Below are positions 34,725 through 44,600 of a DNA stretch of 64,000 nt, in pieces. The notes beneath the pieces were generated by a model, which searched no databases, was not told where the DNA came from, and saw nothing but the letters and a program-made list of their open reading frames with translations. The DNA comes from Lewinella sp. LCG006 (lineage in GTDB: Bacteria; Bacteroidota; Bacteroidia; Chitinophagales; Saprospiraceae): NCBI RefSeq assembly GCF_040784935.1, contig NZ_CP160680.1, positions 4,879,802 through 4,943,801 on the forward strand. The letters are read 5' to 3'. Position numbers and translations under genes: made by a program. Every line of letters begins with the position of its first letter. Position 1 is the first letter of the stretch.

Positions 34725-36011
34725 TCACCCCACCGATCCCCGCGCGTACCACCACCATTGGATGGCCCCACGAAAGACCATGAAGCCCAATAGACTGAGC
34801 CAGAGGCCGTGATTGTTTTGATGTTGGCCGAATAAATAATAGAGCAGCAGGTAGCCCGCAAAGGCCAGCAGCATGGTGTTGCGCATGGCTTTGGAGGCGG
34901 TGAGGCCCACGTAGACGCCGTCCCAGATGTAGCAAGGCGTGCCCAGGAGCGGGAAGATGATCATCCAGGGCAGGTAGGGAAGGGCCGCGCTGACGATCTC
35001 CTCCTGGTCGGTGAAGACATACAAAAGGGAAGCTCCGGCGCCACCGTAGATGAGTGCATAGATAGCCGCCAGCACCATGCCCCACAGAAAGCTGAGCCGT
35101 ATAGCATGTTGGGTCTTTTGAGGCTGGGCTGCACCGTGGTATTTGCCTACCAGGCTCTCGGCCGCAAAGGCGAAGCCATCGACGCCGTAAGACATCCAGT
35201 TGACGTATTGCAGCAAGATCACGTTGGTGGCCAGCACCAGCTCGCCCAGACCAGTGGATTGGCGGTAAAAGAAAGCAAAGGCCAGGGTGAGGCAGAGTGT
35301 GCGCAAGAAAATATCGCTGTTGATACGCAGGAAGTTGCTCAGTGCATCCCACTGCAATAAAGCTTGGTACTTTACGGTTGTCCGCACCCAGGGGTATTTG
35401 TACAGCAACATGCCGATACCCGCAAAAAGGCCTGTGTACTGCGCAACGACCGTGCCCCAAGCGACGCCACTAATGCCCCAGCCCCAGTACTGGACCAAGC
35501 CATAACTGACCAGCATGTTGGTGACATTGATGAGGATGGTAAGCAGCAGCGGATAGATGGCGTTTTGCATACCGAAGTACCAGCCCATGAGTGCGTACAT
35601 GCCCAGGGCTGCGGGCGCCGCCCAGATACGCACCTGGAAATAAGTGCCTACCAGGGATTGCTGATCGGCGGCCACTTGCAGCAGGCTTTGAGCTGCGTTG
35701 AGCAGGGGTACTTGTAAGATCATCAGGAGCAGGGCCAGACTGATGGCCACGATAGCGGCCTGGCCCAGTAGAGTGCTCATAGCAGTCTGGTCCTTGCGGC
35801 CAAAGGCCTGGGCCGTCATCCCCGTAGAGCCCATGCGCAAGAAGCCAAAATTCCAGTAAACGAAATTGAAGATCATACTACCTAATCCGACAGCCCCGAG
35901 ATGGTCGGCGCTCATGCGGCCCATCAGCGCGGTATCAAAAGAACTGAGCAGCGGCACTGAAATATTACTCAGAATATTGGGGATGGCCAGGCGTAAAATT
36001 TCTTTATTCAT
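34725..36011 (-). CDS. MATE-family efflux transporter (DinF-like)
   Basis: 428 residues from ATG 36011 (MNKEILRLAIPNILSNISVP); a GTG two codons earlier is possible. About twelve membrane segments occur in two related halves. Motifs include LSSFDTALMGRMSADHLGAVGLG, split over residues 24-46, FGFLRMGSTGMTAQAFGRKD, and YGVDGFAFAAESLVGKYHGA at the start of the second half. These fit the DinF branch of MATE exporters, which move cationic or organic compounds out of the cell against Na+ or H+. It stands alone, and its upstream region faces the DUF1761 gene. Confidence 0.92.
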   Translation of the reverse strand: MNKEILRLAIPNILSNISVPLLSSFDTALMGRMSADHLGAVGLGSMIFNFVYWNFGFLRMGSTGMTAQAFGRKDQTAMSTLLGQAAIVAISLALLLMILQVPLLNAAQSLLQVAADQQSLVGTYFQVRIWAAPAALGMYALMGWYFGMQNAIYPLLLTILINVTNMLVSYGLVQYWGWGISGVAWGTVVAQYTGLFAGIGMLLYKYPWVRTTVKYQALLQWDALSNFLRINSDIFLRTLCLTLAFAFFYRQSTGLGELVLATNVILLQYVNWMSYGVDGFAFAAESLVGKYHGAAQPQKTQHAIRLSFLWGMVLAAIYALIYGGAGASLLYVFTDQEEIVSAALPYLPWMIIFPLLGTPCYIWDGVYVGLTASKAMRNTMLLAFAGYLLLYYLFGQHQNNHGLWLSLLGFMVFRGAIQWWWYARGSVG

Positions 36012-36129
36012 GGGCACAAGCTAAGAAGTAGCAGCGAAAATAAGCTACGAATTGCTTAAATTGGATACAATTATGGAGGTGCAATAAGACAATTGTGCCG
36101 TTTTTAACCAACCTAAACTTGAAAATATT

Positions 36130-36564
36130 ATGGGAAACAAAACGAACTGGTTGGCCATCATTGCCGCCGCAGTAGCAGGCATGGGCCTCGGATTTTTATT
36201 TTACGGAGCCTTGTTTCAGGACATCTGGATGGCAGGCAATGGCTTGACACAGGGAGCAACAGAAATGGAAATGTTGCGCTACGGTGAGAAAGTAGATGTA
36301 AGTGCGCTGCCGATGATCATCAACACAGTAGCCATGTTTATCTACGCCCTGATCATGAACTGGCTCATCGGAAAAACCAGCATGACCAGCTGGGCCGGTG
36401 GTGCTACCCTCGGTGCTGCCGTAGGCTTCATCGTGTTCCTGAACACCTATGTAAGCAATCGTTTCGCTGCTAATCCTACTTCCTTGTCGATGGTTGATGG
36501 AGGTTATGCTTTTCTGCTTTTCATCGCCATGGGTGCGATCATTGGTGGTTGGCGGAAGTCTTAG
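36130..36564 (+). CDS. DUF1761 membrane protein
   Basis: 144 residues with four membrane segments. LAIIAAAVAGMGLGFLFYGALFQDIWM at the N-terminus (split: residues 8-34) matches the GxxWYGxLFgkxWm-type start of DUF1761, and FLFIAMGAIIGGW-like residues close the protein. Family function is unknown. It is divergent from the MATE gene and convergent with the DUF1801 gene. Confidence 0.8.
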   Translation: MGNKTNWLAIIAAAVAGMGLGFLFYGALFQDIWMAGNGLTQGATEMEMLRYGEKVDVSALPMIINTVAMFIYALIMNWLIGKTSMTSWAGGATLGAAVGFIVFLNTYVSNRFAANPTSLSMVDGGYAFLLFIAMGAIIGGWRKS

Positions 36565-36565
36565 C

Positions 36566-36668
36566 AAAGTGTAAGGGTTGTATGCCGAAGGCCTGGCTAT
36601 GCCAAGGGTTCAAAGGTCAATGATCTTTACACCTTTACACCTTTACACTTTTACACCCTTACACTTTT
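36566..36668. repeat. Inverted GTGTAAGGG / CCCTTACAC low-complexity repeat between convergent genes
   Basis: AAGTGTAAGGGTTG (36567-36580) faces a run of CTTTACACCTTTACACTT-like words ending in CCCTTACACTTTTCCAACC (to 36668). The two sides can pair. It may act as a two-way transcript end, as well as being a repeat family member. Confidence 0.55.
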
Positions 36669-36684
36669 CCAACCAATCCCCCCC

Positions 36685-37140
36685 TTACCGCTTATAATTA
36701 GCTTCATAAAGCTCAATCCATTCCTGCATGGTCATTTTCTGTGCCAGCTCCGCAATCAGTGCGTAGGGGATTTCTTCCACCTTTTTAAATCGGATACAGC
36801 TTTTTCCCATGTCGAGCTTTCGCTTATTGTGTTTGGGATATTCGGCTACAAACCACTCCATAAGTTCAGGATTGGCGTAGATGCCCATGTGGTAGAGCGC
36901 GATGAAGTTCTTTTGGGAAGCGATGTTCATGAAAGGCAGCGGTAGTTTGGTATCGCAGTGATAACCAGCAGGGTAGGCCGAGTGAGGCACTACGTAGCCG
37001 ATCATTCCGTAGTTCATGGTTTCCTCAAAACCAGCAGGAATATTTTGCTGGATCGTAGTACGTAGTTGCTGCATCGCCGCTTGGCGATCTTCGGGCAGTT
37101 GTTCGATATAATTATCGGGGGTGATGGCTTCGGTCTTCAT
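36685..37140 (-). CDS. DUF1801 (YdhG-like) domain protein
   Basis: 151 residues, soluble. The ITPDNYIEQLPEDRQAAMQQ start, NYGMIGYVVP, NFIALYHMG and LDMGKSCIRFKKVEEIPYAL motifs are those of DUF1801 proteins, small alpha/beta proteins of unknown role. Here the family is complete. It is divergent from the VOC gene 41 bp away, so the promoters overlap. Confidence 0.85.
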   Translation of the reverse strand: MKTEAITPDNYIEQLPEDRQAAMQQLRTTIQQNIPAGFEETMNYGMIGYVVPHSAYPAGYHCDTKLPLPFMNIASQKNFIALYHMGIYANPELMEWFVAEYPKHNKRKLDMGKSCIRFKKVEEIPYALIAELAQKMTMQEWIELYEANYKR

Positions 37141-37181
37141 CTTTTGCGCTATATTTTTATCTTGAGCAAAAATAAGAAATT

Positions 37182-37574
37182 ATGCGCCAACATATTGCCC
37201 GGATTGCGCTGGTGGTAGCCGATTACGATGACGCGATAGCTTTCTATACCCAAAAGCTGAAGTTTGAACTTTTGGAAGATACCCAGCTGACGCCGGAAAA
37301 ACGCTGGGTGGTGGTCGCGCCTCCTGGTGGCAAGGAATGTGCCCTGCTGTTGGCCAGAGCGGCCAATGAGGAGCAGCGGAAATCCATCGGCAACCAGACC
37401 GGCGGCCGGGTGTTCCTCTTTCTGTATACCGATGATTTTTGGCGGGATTTCGAAAACATGAAAGCCGAAGGCATTGAATTTGTGCGTGGGCCGGTAGAAG
37501 AACCCTACGGCACCGTAGCCGTTTTCAAAGACTTGTACGGCAACCTGTGGGATTTTATTCAGCCTAAGGGGTAG
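37182..37574 (+). CDS. VOC-family (glyoxalase/dioxygenase superfamily) protein
   Basis: 130 residues with the paired beta-alpha-beta-beta-beta fold: HIARIALVVADYDDAIAFYT, FELLEDTQL, RWVVVAPPGG, GGRVFLFLYTDDFWRDFENM and FKDLYGNLWDFIQP. A C-terminal Glu metal ligand is replaced by Asp in WDFIQ. Similar small proteins act in resistance or detoxification, but the substrate is not predictable. Confidence 0.87.
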   Translation: MRQHIARIALVVADYDDAIAFYTQKLKFELLEDTQLTPEKRWVVVAPPGGKECALLLARAANEEQRKSIGNQTGGRVFLFLYTDDFWRDFENMKAEGIEFVRGPVEEPYGTVAVFKDLYGNLWDFIQPKG

Positions 37575-37595
37575 GTCTTTTTGGGGCCGTGCTCC

Positions 37596-37640
37596 GTAGC
37601 TCCGTAGCGCCGGGTTTTAAACCTGGCGCTACGGAGCTAC
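37596..37640. repeat. Near-perfect 22-bp-stem palindrome between convergent genes
   Basis: The arm at 37596-37617 starts GTAGCTCCGTAGCGCC and pairs with 37619-37640 with one mismatch in 22, around a single T. It lies in the 92-bp gap between the convergent VOC and SAM-hydrolase genes. A palindrome of this length can form a cruciform or a two-way RNA terminator stem. Confidence 0.75.
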
Positions 37641-37666
37641 GAAGCTACTCGGGCATAATTCCGGGG

Positions 37667-38464
37667 TTAATTTTGCGCGTTGGAGAAATCTATCTGAACA
37701 GTATCTTCTACTTTGAGGCCCAGGAGACTTGCTCCACGGTCCATGTTGATGGCAATTTCCAGAAGATCGGCAGAATTGAACCGGCACAAGATCTCACCCA
37801 CTGCTACATCGTGAAAGTTGGTGGAGAGCTCTGTAATAGGAGAGTGCCGTTTGAAATACAGCTCAAAAGCTCTTCCCCGTCCTACACTTTCCATTAGCTG
37901 GCGGTCGATGTTGAGGATGGCATTGTCAAATTGGTCGATATACACTACCGAACCTCGTATGTGGTTGGGGCCCGTGACGGGTTGCAGCGTGATGCGTTCT
38001 AGCCATTGTTCAACGGCACTGCCTAAGCCTCCGGCAGGGAAATCCTGCGCCAAATGCCCTACTGCGTTGCCAAAGATATTCGCCAGTGGGAAACGACTGA
38101 AGGTCATCTCTTGGGTGTCAATCTGGAAAATATTAGCTGGTTGATCTTGGAAGATAAGGGAGAAAAGCCCGTTGTCTGGCCCAACAAAATGATGACCTTG
38201 GTAAGAAAAAACCAGGAATGGCCGATCTGGTTGGTCAAAATCGTTGACACTCAACAGGTGGATAGTACCCGCAGGGAATGCTTGCCAGGCATGCCGGAAG
38301 AGAAAAGCTGCTTCTACAATGTTGTAATTGGCCACGGCATGGCTGATGTCTACTATGCGAGCATTAGGCGTTTGCTGCAGGATAGTACCTTTAATCAGCG
38401 CCAGATGGTAGTCGCGCCAGCCAAAATCCGAAGTGATCGTAACGATAGGGGGTGTCCGTTCCAA
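37667..38464 (-). CDS. SAM hydroxide adenosyltransferase (DUF62/chlorinase-fluorinase family)
   Basis: About 265 residues. Family motifs: IVTITSDFGWRDYHLALIKG, VDISHAVANYNIVEAAFLFR, LLSVNDFD, FVGPDNGLFSLIF, GNAVGHLAQ and GSVVYIDQFDNAILNI. These enzymes use water or hydroxide to split S-adenosylmethionine into adenosine and methionine; true halogenases have an extra loop that I do not see. No ATG is available: the frame opens at TTG 38515, but TTG 38464 gives the usual short lead into the first strand, and 38498-38515 lies inside an inverted repeat. Start uncertain. Confidence 0.83.
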   Translation of the reverse strand: MERTPPIVTITSDFGWRDYHLALIKGTILQQTPNARIVDISHAVANYNIVEAAFLFRHAWQAFPAGTIHLLSVNDFDQPDRPFLVFSYQGHHFVGPDNGLFSLIFQDQPANIFQIDTQEMTFSRFPLANIFGNAVGHLAQDFPAGGLGSAVEQWLERITLQPVTGPNHIRGSVVYIDQFDNAILNIDRQLMESVGRGRAFELYFKRHSPITELSTNFHDVAVGEILCRFNSADLLEIAINMDRGASLLGLKVEDTVQIDFSNAQN

Positions 38465-38497
38465 ATTACTGTGCTCTTTTGCGTAAAGTGAGCGTAT

Positions 38498-38640
38498 AAA
38501 AATAAGGTGATCCAATTTGGGTTTAGTAAAAAAAGATAAGCAACTGAATGAAATGAAAGCCTGCCTGCCTTGCGGCGAGCAGACAGGTTGCGTTCTTTTT
38601 CTTACTAAACCTTGAAAAAAATTGGATCATCTTATTTTAG
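38498..38640. repeat. Inverted-repeat element (about 35-bp arms) with a CCTGCCTGCC core
   Basis: The left arm (38498-38535) carries TGATCCAATTT and GTTTAGTAAAAAAAG; the right arm (38594-38640) carries CTTTTTCTTACTAAAC and AAATTGGATCATCTTAT, complementary to the left with one 6-nt gap. The core holds GCCTGCCTGCC..GACAGG (38559-38590), related to the palindromes at 7577 and 19757. It lies upstream of the SAM-hydrolase gene. Confidence 0.65.
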
Positions 38641-38698
38641 CTCGAATACAAAGGTAATGATTTTGGAAAATTTTATATCCATTCTTCTTTCTGCAACG

Positions 38699-38726
38699 TT
38701 GTTCTAATTGCGAATGATTACTTTTG
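38699..38726 (+). promoter_or_regulatory. Candidate Bacteroidota promoter for porX
   Basis: TACTTTTG (38719-38726) fits the TAnnTTTG -7 element, with TTG (38699-38701) 17 nt upstream as the -33 element. It ends 43 bp before the porX ATG. Proposed by pattern only. Confidence 0.4.
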
Positions 38727-38769
38727 AGGAAATTGAAGCCTCCTAATACAAAAAAACGAATCACCCAAT

Positions 38770-40326
38770 ATGGACGCCATTAAGATTCTCTGGGCGGATG
38801 ACGAGATCGATCTGTTGAAACCCCAACTACTTTTTCTTGAGAAAAAAGGCTACGACGTCACCACCGTCACCAATGGCCACGATGCCCTGGAAGAAATAGG
38901 AGAAAGTAACGATTTTGATGTCGTTTTTCTCGATGAAAGTATGCCTGGTATTACCGGGCTGGAGACGCTGGCAAAAATCAAGGAAATCAAGCCCAATATA
39001 CCCGTGGTGATGATTACCAAAAACGAGGCGGAAACCGTCATGGAAGAAGCCATCGGTAGCCAAATCAGCGATTACCTCATCAAACCCGTCAATCCACACC
39101 AGATTTTGCTGACCTTGAAAAAACTGATGGACAGCCAGAGTCTTTTTCGGGAAAAAACCAGTTCCGACTATCAGCAGGAGTTTCGCCAGATTTTGATGGA
39201 AATCAACAGCGGCCTCAATTACAAAGAGTGGGTGGATATCTATAAGCGGATTGTAAGCTGGGAGCTAAAAATTGACGAGAGCAACTCCACTGCTATGGGA
39301 GATATTCTGTCCATGCAAAAAAACGAGGCCAACAACGCTTTCTCTAAATTTATCGTCAAAAATTATCTGGACTGGCTCAAAAACGGGGATGGCCCCATCA
39401 TGAGTGATCGTCTCCTCCGCGAGAAAGTCCTTCCTCAAATGGACGAAGGTACCCCCACGGTGATGCTCCTGCTCGATAATTTGCGCTACGATCAGTGGAA
39501 AGTACTGGAGCCTATCTTTCTCGAAGAATTTCGGGTAGTGGAAGAAGATTTTTTCTGTAGCATTCTTCCTACGACCACCCAGTATAGTCGCAATGCTATC
39601 TTCGCCGGGATGCTGCCCGCAGAGATTGAGCGCCACTACAAGCAGTGGTGGAAAAATGATGTGGACGAAGGCGGAAAAAACAACCACGAAGAAGACCTCC
39701 TCCAAGCTCAAATCAAGCGTTTGGTGCGGCGTGATGTAAAGGTGGCTTATACCAAAATCACCAACGTCAGCAAGGCCAAGCAGTTGGAAGACAGTATCCT
39801 GGATTATATGCACAATGATCTTACGGTCATCGTCTATAACTTCATCGATATGCTTTCTCACGCCCGTACGGAGATGGAAGTCCTCAAGGAATTAGCCAGT
39901 GATGAAAAGGCTTATCGTTCCCTAACCGTCTCCTGGTTTAAAAACTCTCCCTTGTGGTCTGCGTTGCGGAGAATTGTTGAAAAAGGTGATGTGAAACTCA
40001 TCGTGACCACCGACCACGGTACGATCCGCGTGAATACGCCTTCCAAAGTAGTAGGTGATCGTGATACGACCACCAACCTACGTTATAAAGTAGGGAAAAA
40101 CCTCAATTACGAAAAGAAGGATGTGCTCGAAATTCGCGACCCCTTGGAGGCTGGCTTGCCGCGCCCCAACGTCAGTTCTACCTTCATTTTTGCAAAAGAA
40201 GACAAGTACTTCCTCTATCCCAATAATTACAATTACTACAACAATTACTACCGCGATACTTTCCAACACGGAGGCATCAGCCTGGAGGAAATGATCTGCC
40301 CCATCGTACTGTTGAGGAAACGGTAA
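38770..40326 (+). CDS. porX: PorX: response regulator with PglZ/alkaline-phosphatase-like effector, T9SS control
   Basis: 518 residues. The receiver domain (IKILWADDEIDLLKPQL, VVFLDESMPGITGL with phosphoacceptor Asp 55, ITKNEAE, YLIKPVNPHQ) is followed by a helical linker and a PglZ domain of the alkaline phosphatase superfamily (MLLLDNLRYDQW, LPTTTQYSRNAIFAGML, VTTDHGTIRVN, FQHGGISLEEM). The metal ligands and nucleophile threonine are present. PorX governs T9SS in Porphyromonas together with the kinase PorY and SigP, and its effector domain is reported to act on nucleotides. The partner kinase is not in this window. Several T9SS cargos are encoded here, one just downstream. Confidence 0.96.
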   Translation: MDAIKILWADDEIDLLKPQLLFLEKKGYDVTTVTNGHDALEEIGESNDFDVVFLDESMPGITGLETLAKIKEIKPNIPVVMITKNEAETVMEEAIGSQISDYLIKPVNPHQILLTLKKLMDSQSLFREKTSSDYQQEFRQILMEINSGLNYKEWVDIYKRIVSWELKIDESNSTAMGDILSMQKNEANNAFSKFIVKNYLDWLKNGDGPIMSDRLLREKVLPQMDEGTPTVMLLLDNLRYDQWKVLEPIFLEEFRVVEEDFFCSILPTTTQYSRNAIFAGMLPAEIERHYKQWWKNDVDEGGKNNHEEDLLQAQIKRLVRRDVKVAYTKITNVSKAKQLEDSILDYMHNDLTVIVYNFIDMLSHARTEMEVLKELASDEKAYRSLTVSWFKNSPLWSALRRIVEKGDVKLIVTTDHGTIRVNTPSKVVGDRDTTTNLRYKVGKNLNYEKKDVLEIRDPLEAGLPRPNVSSTFIFAKEDKYFLYPNNYNYYNNYYRDTFQHGGISLEEMICPIVLLRKR

Positions 40327-40347
40327 GTAGCATGATCGCTATTGGTG

Positions 40348-41433
40348 CTACTTTTTGAATCCAATAGCATTTGACATGGTATTACGTTCGAAGTCTATTT
40401 TGTCAATATTAAAGATTTCTGCGAGGGTCATCGCTTTGTTGCCTGTCTCATGGCCAAGTGCACTGAGTAAGGTATTGGCTTTATTGCTTGTCAAAGCCTT
40501 AAACTCATAATAAGCAATCATTCGTCCTTTTCGCAGCAAAGCCTTGTCGACCTTGTCGATGCTTGTATTGAAGGTACAGATGATCTTGATATTGAGAAAG
40601 TCACTGAACAGACCATCCGTAAGTTGAAGAATCGTAGAAACCACAGAGTTTTCACTGTTGCTGTCACGAGAAATGATGACCTTTTCTGCATCTTCAATGA
40701 CCAGAATGGAATTTTTATTACTGATCAAAAAAGAGACAAAGTTGGGCTGCAGCAATTCGCTAACGAAGTCATTAGGAATAAAAATAAAATTGCGCTTGCC
40801 CTGCTTGCTCAGCAGGTACTTGATATAAGACGTCTTGCCAGTTCCTGGTGCTCCGTGTAGCAAAATGAGCCCGGAACTATCAACATTTAGAGATGCTTGA
40901 ATAACTTCGTGAATAGGCAAAAAGTCGTCATTATAGTGCGCATTTATATCTAAGGTAATTTCACTGATGCTGATGTCTTCGGTATAGTAATCAAAGCCAC
41001 TTTTAGACAATACCTTGAAAACGGCGGTTTTCTTTTGGCTAAATTTACGCTTGATTTCTTCAAAATACCCTCTGATCCACGTTTCTAGCTTTTGGTCGAG
41101 ATGGTTATAAAGTGCTTCAATGTAAAGCCTTTCGTAATCCAGTGAGATCCAAATGCAAAAATCATCACTTGCACTTTTGAAAAAATGCTGACGAGGAAAA
41201 TCCCCTTTTTCTTCGGTTTCTTCTTCATCCTGATTTTTCCATATCTTGAAAATGAGTTCCAATTTTCGTTCGGATGCGTGTAGGAGCTCCAGCAGGGTTT
41301 TCAGGTTTTCCTCCTTATCATCCAGTTGTAATTCTAAAAAATGCTTAGAAGGAAGGCAATCAAAAGCCTGGATAAAGTACTTTTCTCTTAAGAAATTACC
41401 GTGTGAGTTGTAGTTTTTTAACAATTCGTTCAT
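40348..41433 (-). CDS. AAA-family ATPase, single C-terminal AAA domain
   Basis: 361 residues. The first 165 residues are helical and acidic (KNQDEEETEEKGDF) with no recognised domain. The AAA core starts near 185 with Walker A LLHGAPGTGKTSYIKY (Lys 200), Walker B SILVIEDAEKVI, a sensor 1-like IICTFNTSIDKVDKALLRKGRMIAYYEF (split: residues about 292-319) and a C-terminal lid. The arrangement resembles BCS1/CDC48-type remodelling ATPases without the mitochondrial parts. It is convergent with porX (21 bp apart). The substrate is unknown. Confidence 0.8.
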   Translation of the reverse strand: MNELLKNYNSHGNFLREKYFIQAFDCLPSKHFLELQLDDKEENLKTLLELLHASERKLELIFKIWKNQDEEETEEKGDFPRQHFFKSASDDFCIWISLDYERLYIEALYNHLDQKLETWIRGYFEEIKRKFSQKKTAVFKVLSKSGFDYYTEDISISEITLDINAHYNDDFLPIHEVIQASLNVDSSGLILLHGAPGTGKTSYIKYLLSKQGKRNFIFIPNDFVSELLQPNFVSFLISNKNSILVIEDAEKVIISRDSNSENSVVSTILQLTDGLFSDFLNIKIICTFNTSIDKVDKALLRKGRMIAYYEFKALTSNKANTLLSALGHETGNKAMTLAEIFNIDKIDFERNTMSNAIGFKK

Positions 41434-41554
41434 TGGGGGATAGTTGGAGGTTGAGATCAGCGTTGACCAAAAGCACCGCGTAGGGTATGCACTTTCGGAA
41501 TAACTTTAAATCGGTTAGTGAACGGGTGAAATTACATAATAGTTCCTTATTAAA

Positions 41555-41598
41555 CCAACAAGCGCTCCTCTCCAATAAAGGAAAGGAACGCTTGTTGG
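41555..41598 (-). terminator. Probable terminator of the SprB-repeat T9SS gene
   Basis: CCAACAAGCG (41555-41564) pairs with CGCTTGTTGG (41589-41598), with a few more pairs inside. It lies 22 bp after the stop of the minus-strand gene ending at 41621, and its exit side on that strand reads TTTAATAA, a weak U-run. Confidence 0.55.
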
Positions 41599-41620
41599 TA
41601 GTTGTTGATTTTTTACAATA

Positions 41621-44600
41621 CTATTTTATCAGTGTCACATCACCGCGATAGGTCAGTACAACACCATCAAGAAATTCGATTTCGATTACGTAAACGTATA
41701 CTCCTGGCTGCATGGTCTCCCCATTTTTGCTGCCATCCCATAGTTTGGTGCCATTTAGGCAGGCAGGTTCTAGCAGGGTAGCTTCGTACAGGAGGCCACC
41801 CCAGCGGTCGAACAAGCGAGCCGAGGTAATGGTTCTTACTCCCAAACAGGCAAATACCGCAAACTCATCATTGCGTCCGTCTCCGTTAGGACTGAAAATA
41901 TTAGGAATGTAGACGTTGCGGTTCGCATCCAGTTCTACAAAAACGGTCTCTGATGCCGTACAACCATTTTCATTCACCACGGTGAGGGTGTATTCCAAGC
42001 TACGCTCAGGAAAGACAAATGGATTGCGAATGGTATCAGAGCTCAGAAATTCAGCAGGGGTCCATTGGTAATTGTAGATGCCGCCGGGAGTAATCGTCGG
42101 GAGTAACTGTACGGTGCTATCACCTAGTTCTACCACAATGGGCGAGTCCATAATAATCTGGATTTGCCCTGGAGAAACGATGGTTATCTCCAACTCTTCG
42201 GTACATCCATTGATATCTTCTACCGTAACGATATGGTCACCAGCAAAAACGGTAGCGGGTTGTAGTACCGGAAAGTTGAGACCGTTGTTATCCACCATGA
42301 AGGTATATTCTTCAAAAGGATTATTGGCCCCACCAAACACGGTGTCAATAACAATAAAGGTAGGGTCACCAAAACAGAGTGGCGGTTCAATCGGCTCAAG
42401 AGAGAAGACCAATGGGTCAGGTTCACCAATAGTGAAGCTCAGGTCATCAGTACAGCCTTTAAAGTCCGTTACCGTTACGGAATAAGTGCCCGCCGCAAGG
42501 TTGGCGTTGATCGCTCCAACGGCATTATTGTTCCATACATACTGGTAAGGGTTGGCTGGATTGACGTTGCCGCCAGTAGCCGTTACGGCGATTACGCCAT
42601 CGGTGTCGCCGGCACAAGTCACTTGATCCGTTGTGGTTACCTGATCAATAGCTAGCGTTAATACTGCCGGCTGGTCTACCACCACCGTTTGGGTAAAGGT
42701 ACACATGTTGGCATCGGTGATGACCGCCGTATAAGGGCCCGCACTCAGGTTATTGATGTTAGCTGTTGTTTCGCTGGTTTCCACCCAGAAAAAGGAGTAA
42801 GGCCCTGTTCCTCCCATCGGATCGATGGTAATGCTGCCATCGGCATCACCATTACAGCTGACAGGAGAAATTTCAGTACCAACTACGATGGGGGCAGGGG
42901 CATCGATGGTGAATTCTACATCAACACCACATAAGCCACCAATCACATTCAGGGTTTGGGTACCCTCACAGAGTTGAACAGCTGTGGAAGTAAGGCCGCC
43001 ATTGGTCATCTCTCCTGAGTTCCAGGTGAAAATAAAGTCACCGGGCGAACCATCACTATAGCTGGCCGTAGCGGTAGCCATGGCGTCACAAGTGTTGTCG
43101 TCAGGACAGCTGGTATCTGTAACGTTAGAGAAGACGACATTGATGGTAGGAGCATCTTCAACAGTGATGACGAAGGTTTCACTACTACAATTGTTGGCAT
43201 CGAAAATAACCAGCGTATAGTCACCTGCTGCCAAAGAGGTAATCGGGTTCTGGGTAGTAGGCATGGGTAAATGTGCCCAGCTATATCTGTAGGGAGGTGT
43301 ACCTCCACTGGCAAAAACGGAAATCTGTCCATCTGATTCTCCCGGGCAACTCGGACGACGAACCTGGGTGGAATCCAGTAAAATGGGTGCCGGTGCTGTC
43401 ACCAGAGCCGTATCAATGGTCACACAAGCATTGTTAGCTGTAATAGTGACGATGTACTCACCAGGGGAAAGGTTGGTAATAGCGGGGCCAGTTTGCCCTG
43501 TGCTCCAGACAATCGACTGGATGCTGGTACCGGGAGCTGGTGTAACCTGAACCAGTAAGTTACCGTCTTGGTCATCGGCACAAGTCACAGCGTCATCAGC
43601 TAGACTGGTGACTGTGGGTGGCGTTGGCGCAGAGATCATCTGAGTGATCTGGGTCATACACATGTTGGCATCGGTGATGATTACCGTATAGCTCCCTGCG
43701 GAAAGGTTGGTAGCGATAGAATCCATCAACATGGCATCGTGCGACCAACTGTAGCTATATGGAGCGGTACCGCCAGTAAGACCAAGGGTGATACTGCCAT
43801 CATTGCCTACTACACAAGTTTCGTTGGTAAAGTTGAGGATTTGTGCAGTCAGAGGTAAAGGTTGAGTAACGATAAAGGTATCTATCACTTGACAACCCGC
43901 TGCGCTGGCATCCGTCATCGTCACCGCATAGGTGCCAGCGACTAAGCCTGTGATCTGACTTGTAGTAGGCGTATTGGTTGCTGCCGGGGCATTCATGCTC
44001 CACGCAAAAGCATAAGGCGTATCAGCAGGGGCTCCAGCTGTGTTACCACTTACGAGAATGGCACCCGAGGCATCGCCGTTACAGGAAAGATCCGTGATGT
44101 TTTCATTCAATGAAAGCACCTTGACAGCACCCACCGTGTAGCATTCTTGGGTAGAACAACCGTTGTCATCCGTTACCGTGACACAGTATTGGCCCGGATT
44201 TAAGTTGATAATGGTCGTTGTGGAAGCTTGGATGTTGAGGCCCGTACTCCAGTTAAAGGTGTAATTGCCATTGGCGGTTGTTCCACCAGAAGCAGTAATG
44301 GTGATCTCACCATCCTGCCCTCCGGTACAACTGGCATCGGTGATGAATGTATTGGCATCGAGTACGCGCAAAGCGGGCGGCTGACCAAGAGGAATCAAAG
44401 CAATTTCCTGACAACCTGCTGGATCGGTCACGGTTATTCCGTAAGAACCCGCTCGGATATTGTCTACGTAGAAGGTATTACCCGGGTTGGTTACCCCATT
44501 GGGCACACTCCAGTTGAAAGTATATTCAGGCCCTGGATTGGTAATCGGCAAACCATCGGAAGTAGGAAGGAAAGCAAGGGAACCATCGCTCAAACCAAAA

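Noticed and set aside
34504-35460. 318-codon frame overlapping the MATE gene in another frame
   Set aside because: The MATE frame has clear family motifs; this one has low-complexity His/Arg/Leu/Pro content typical of a shadow.
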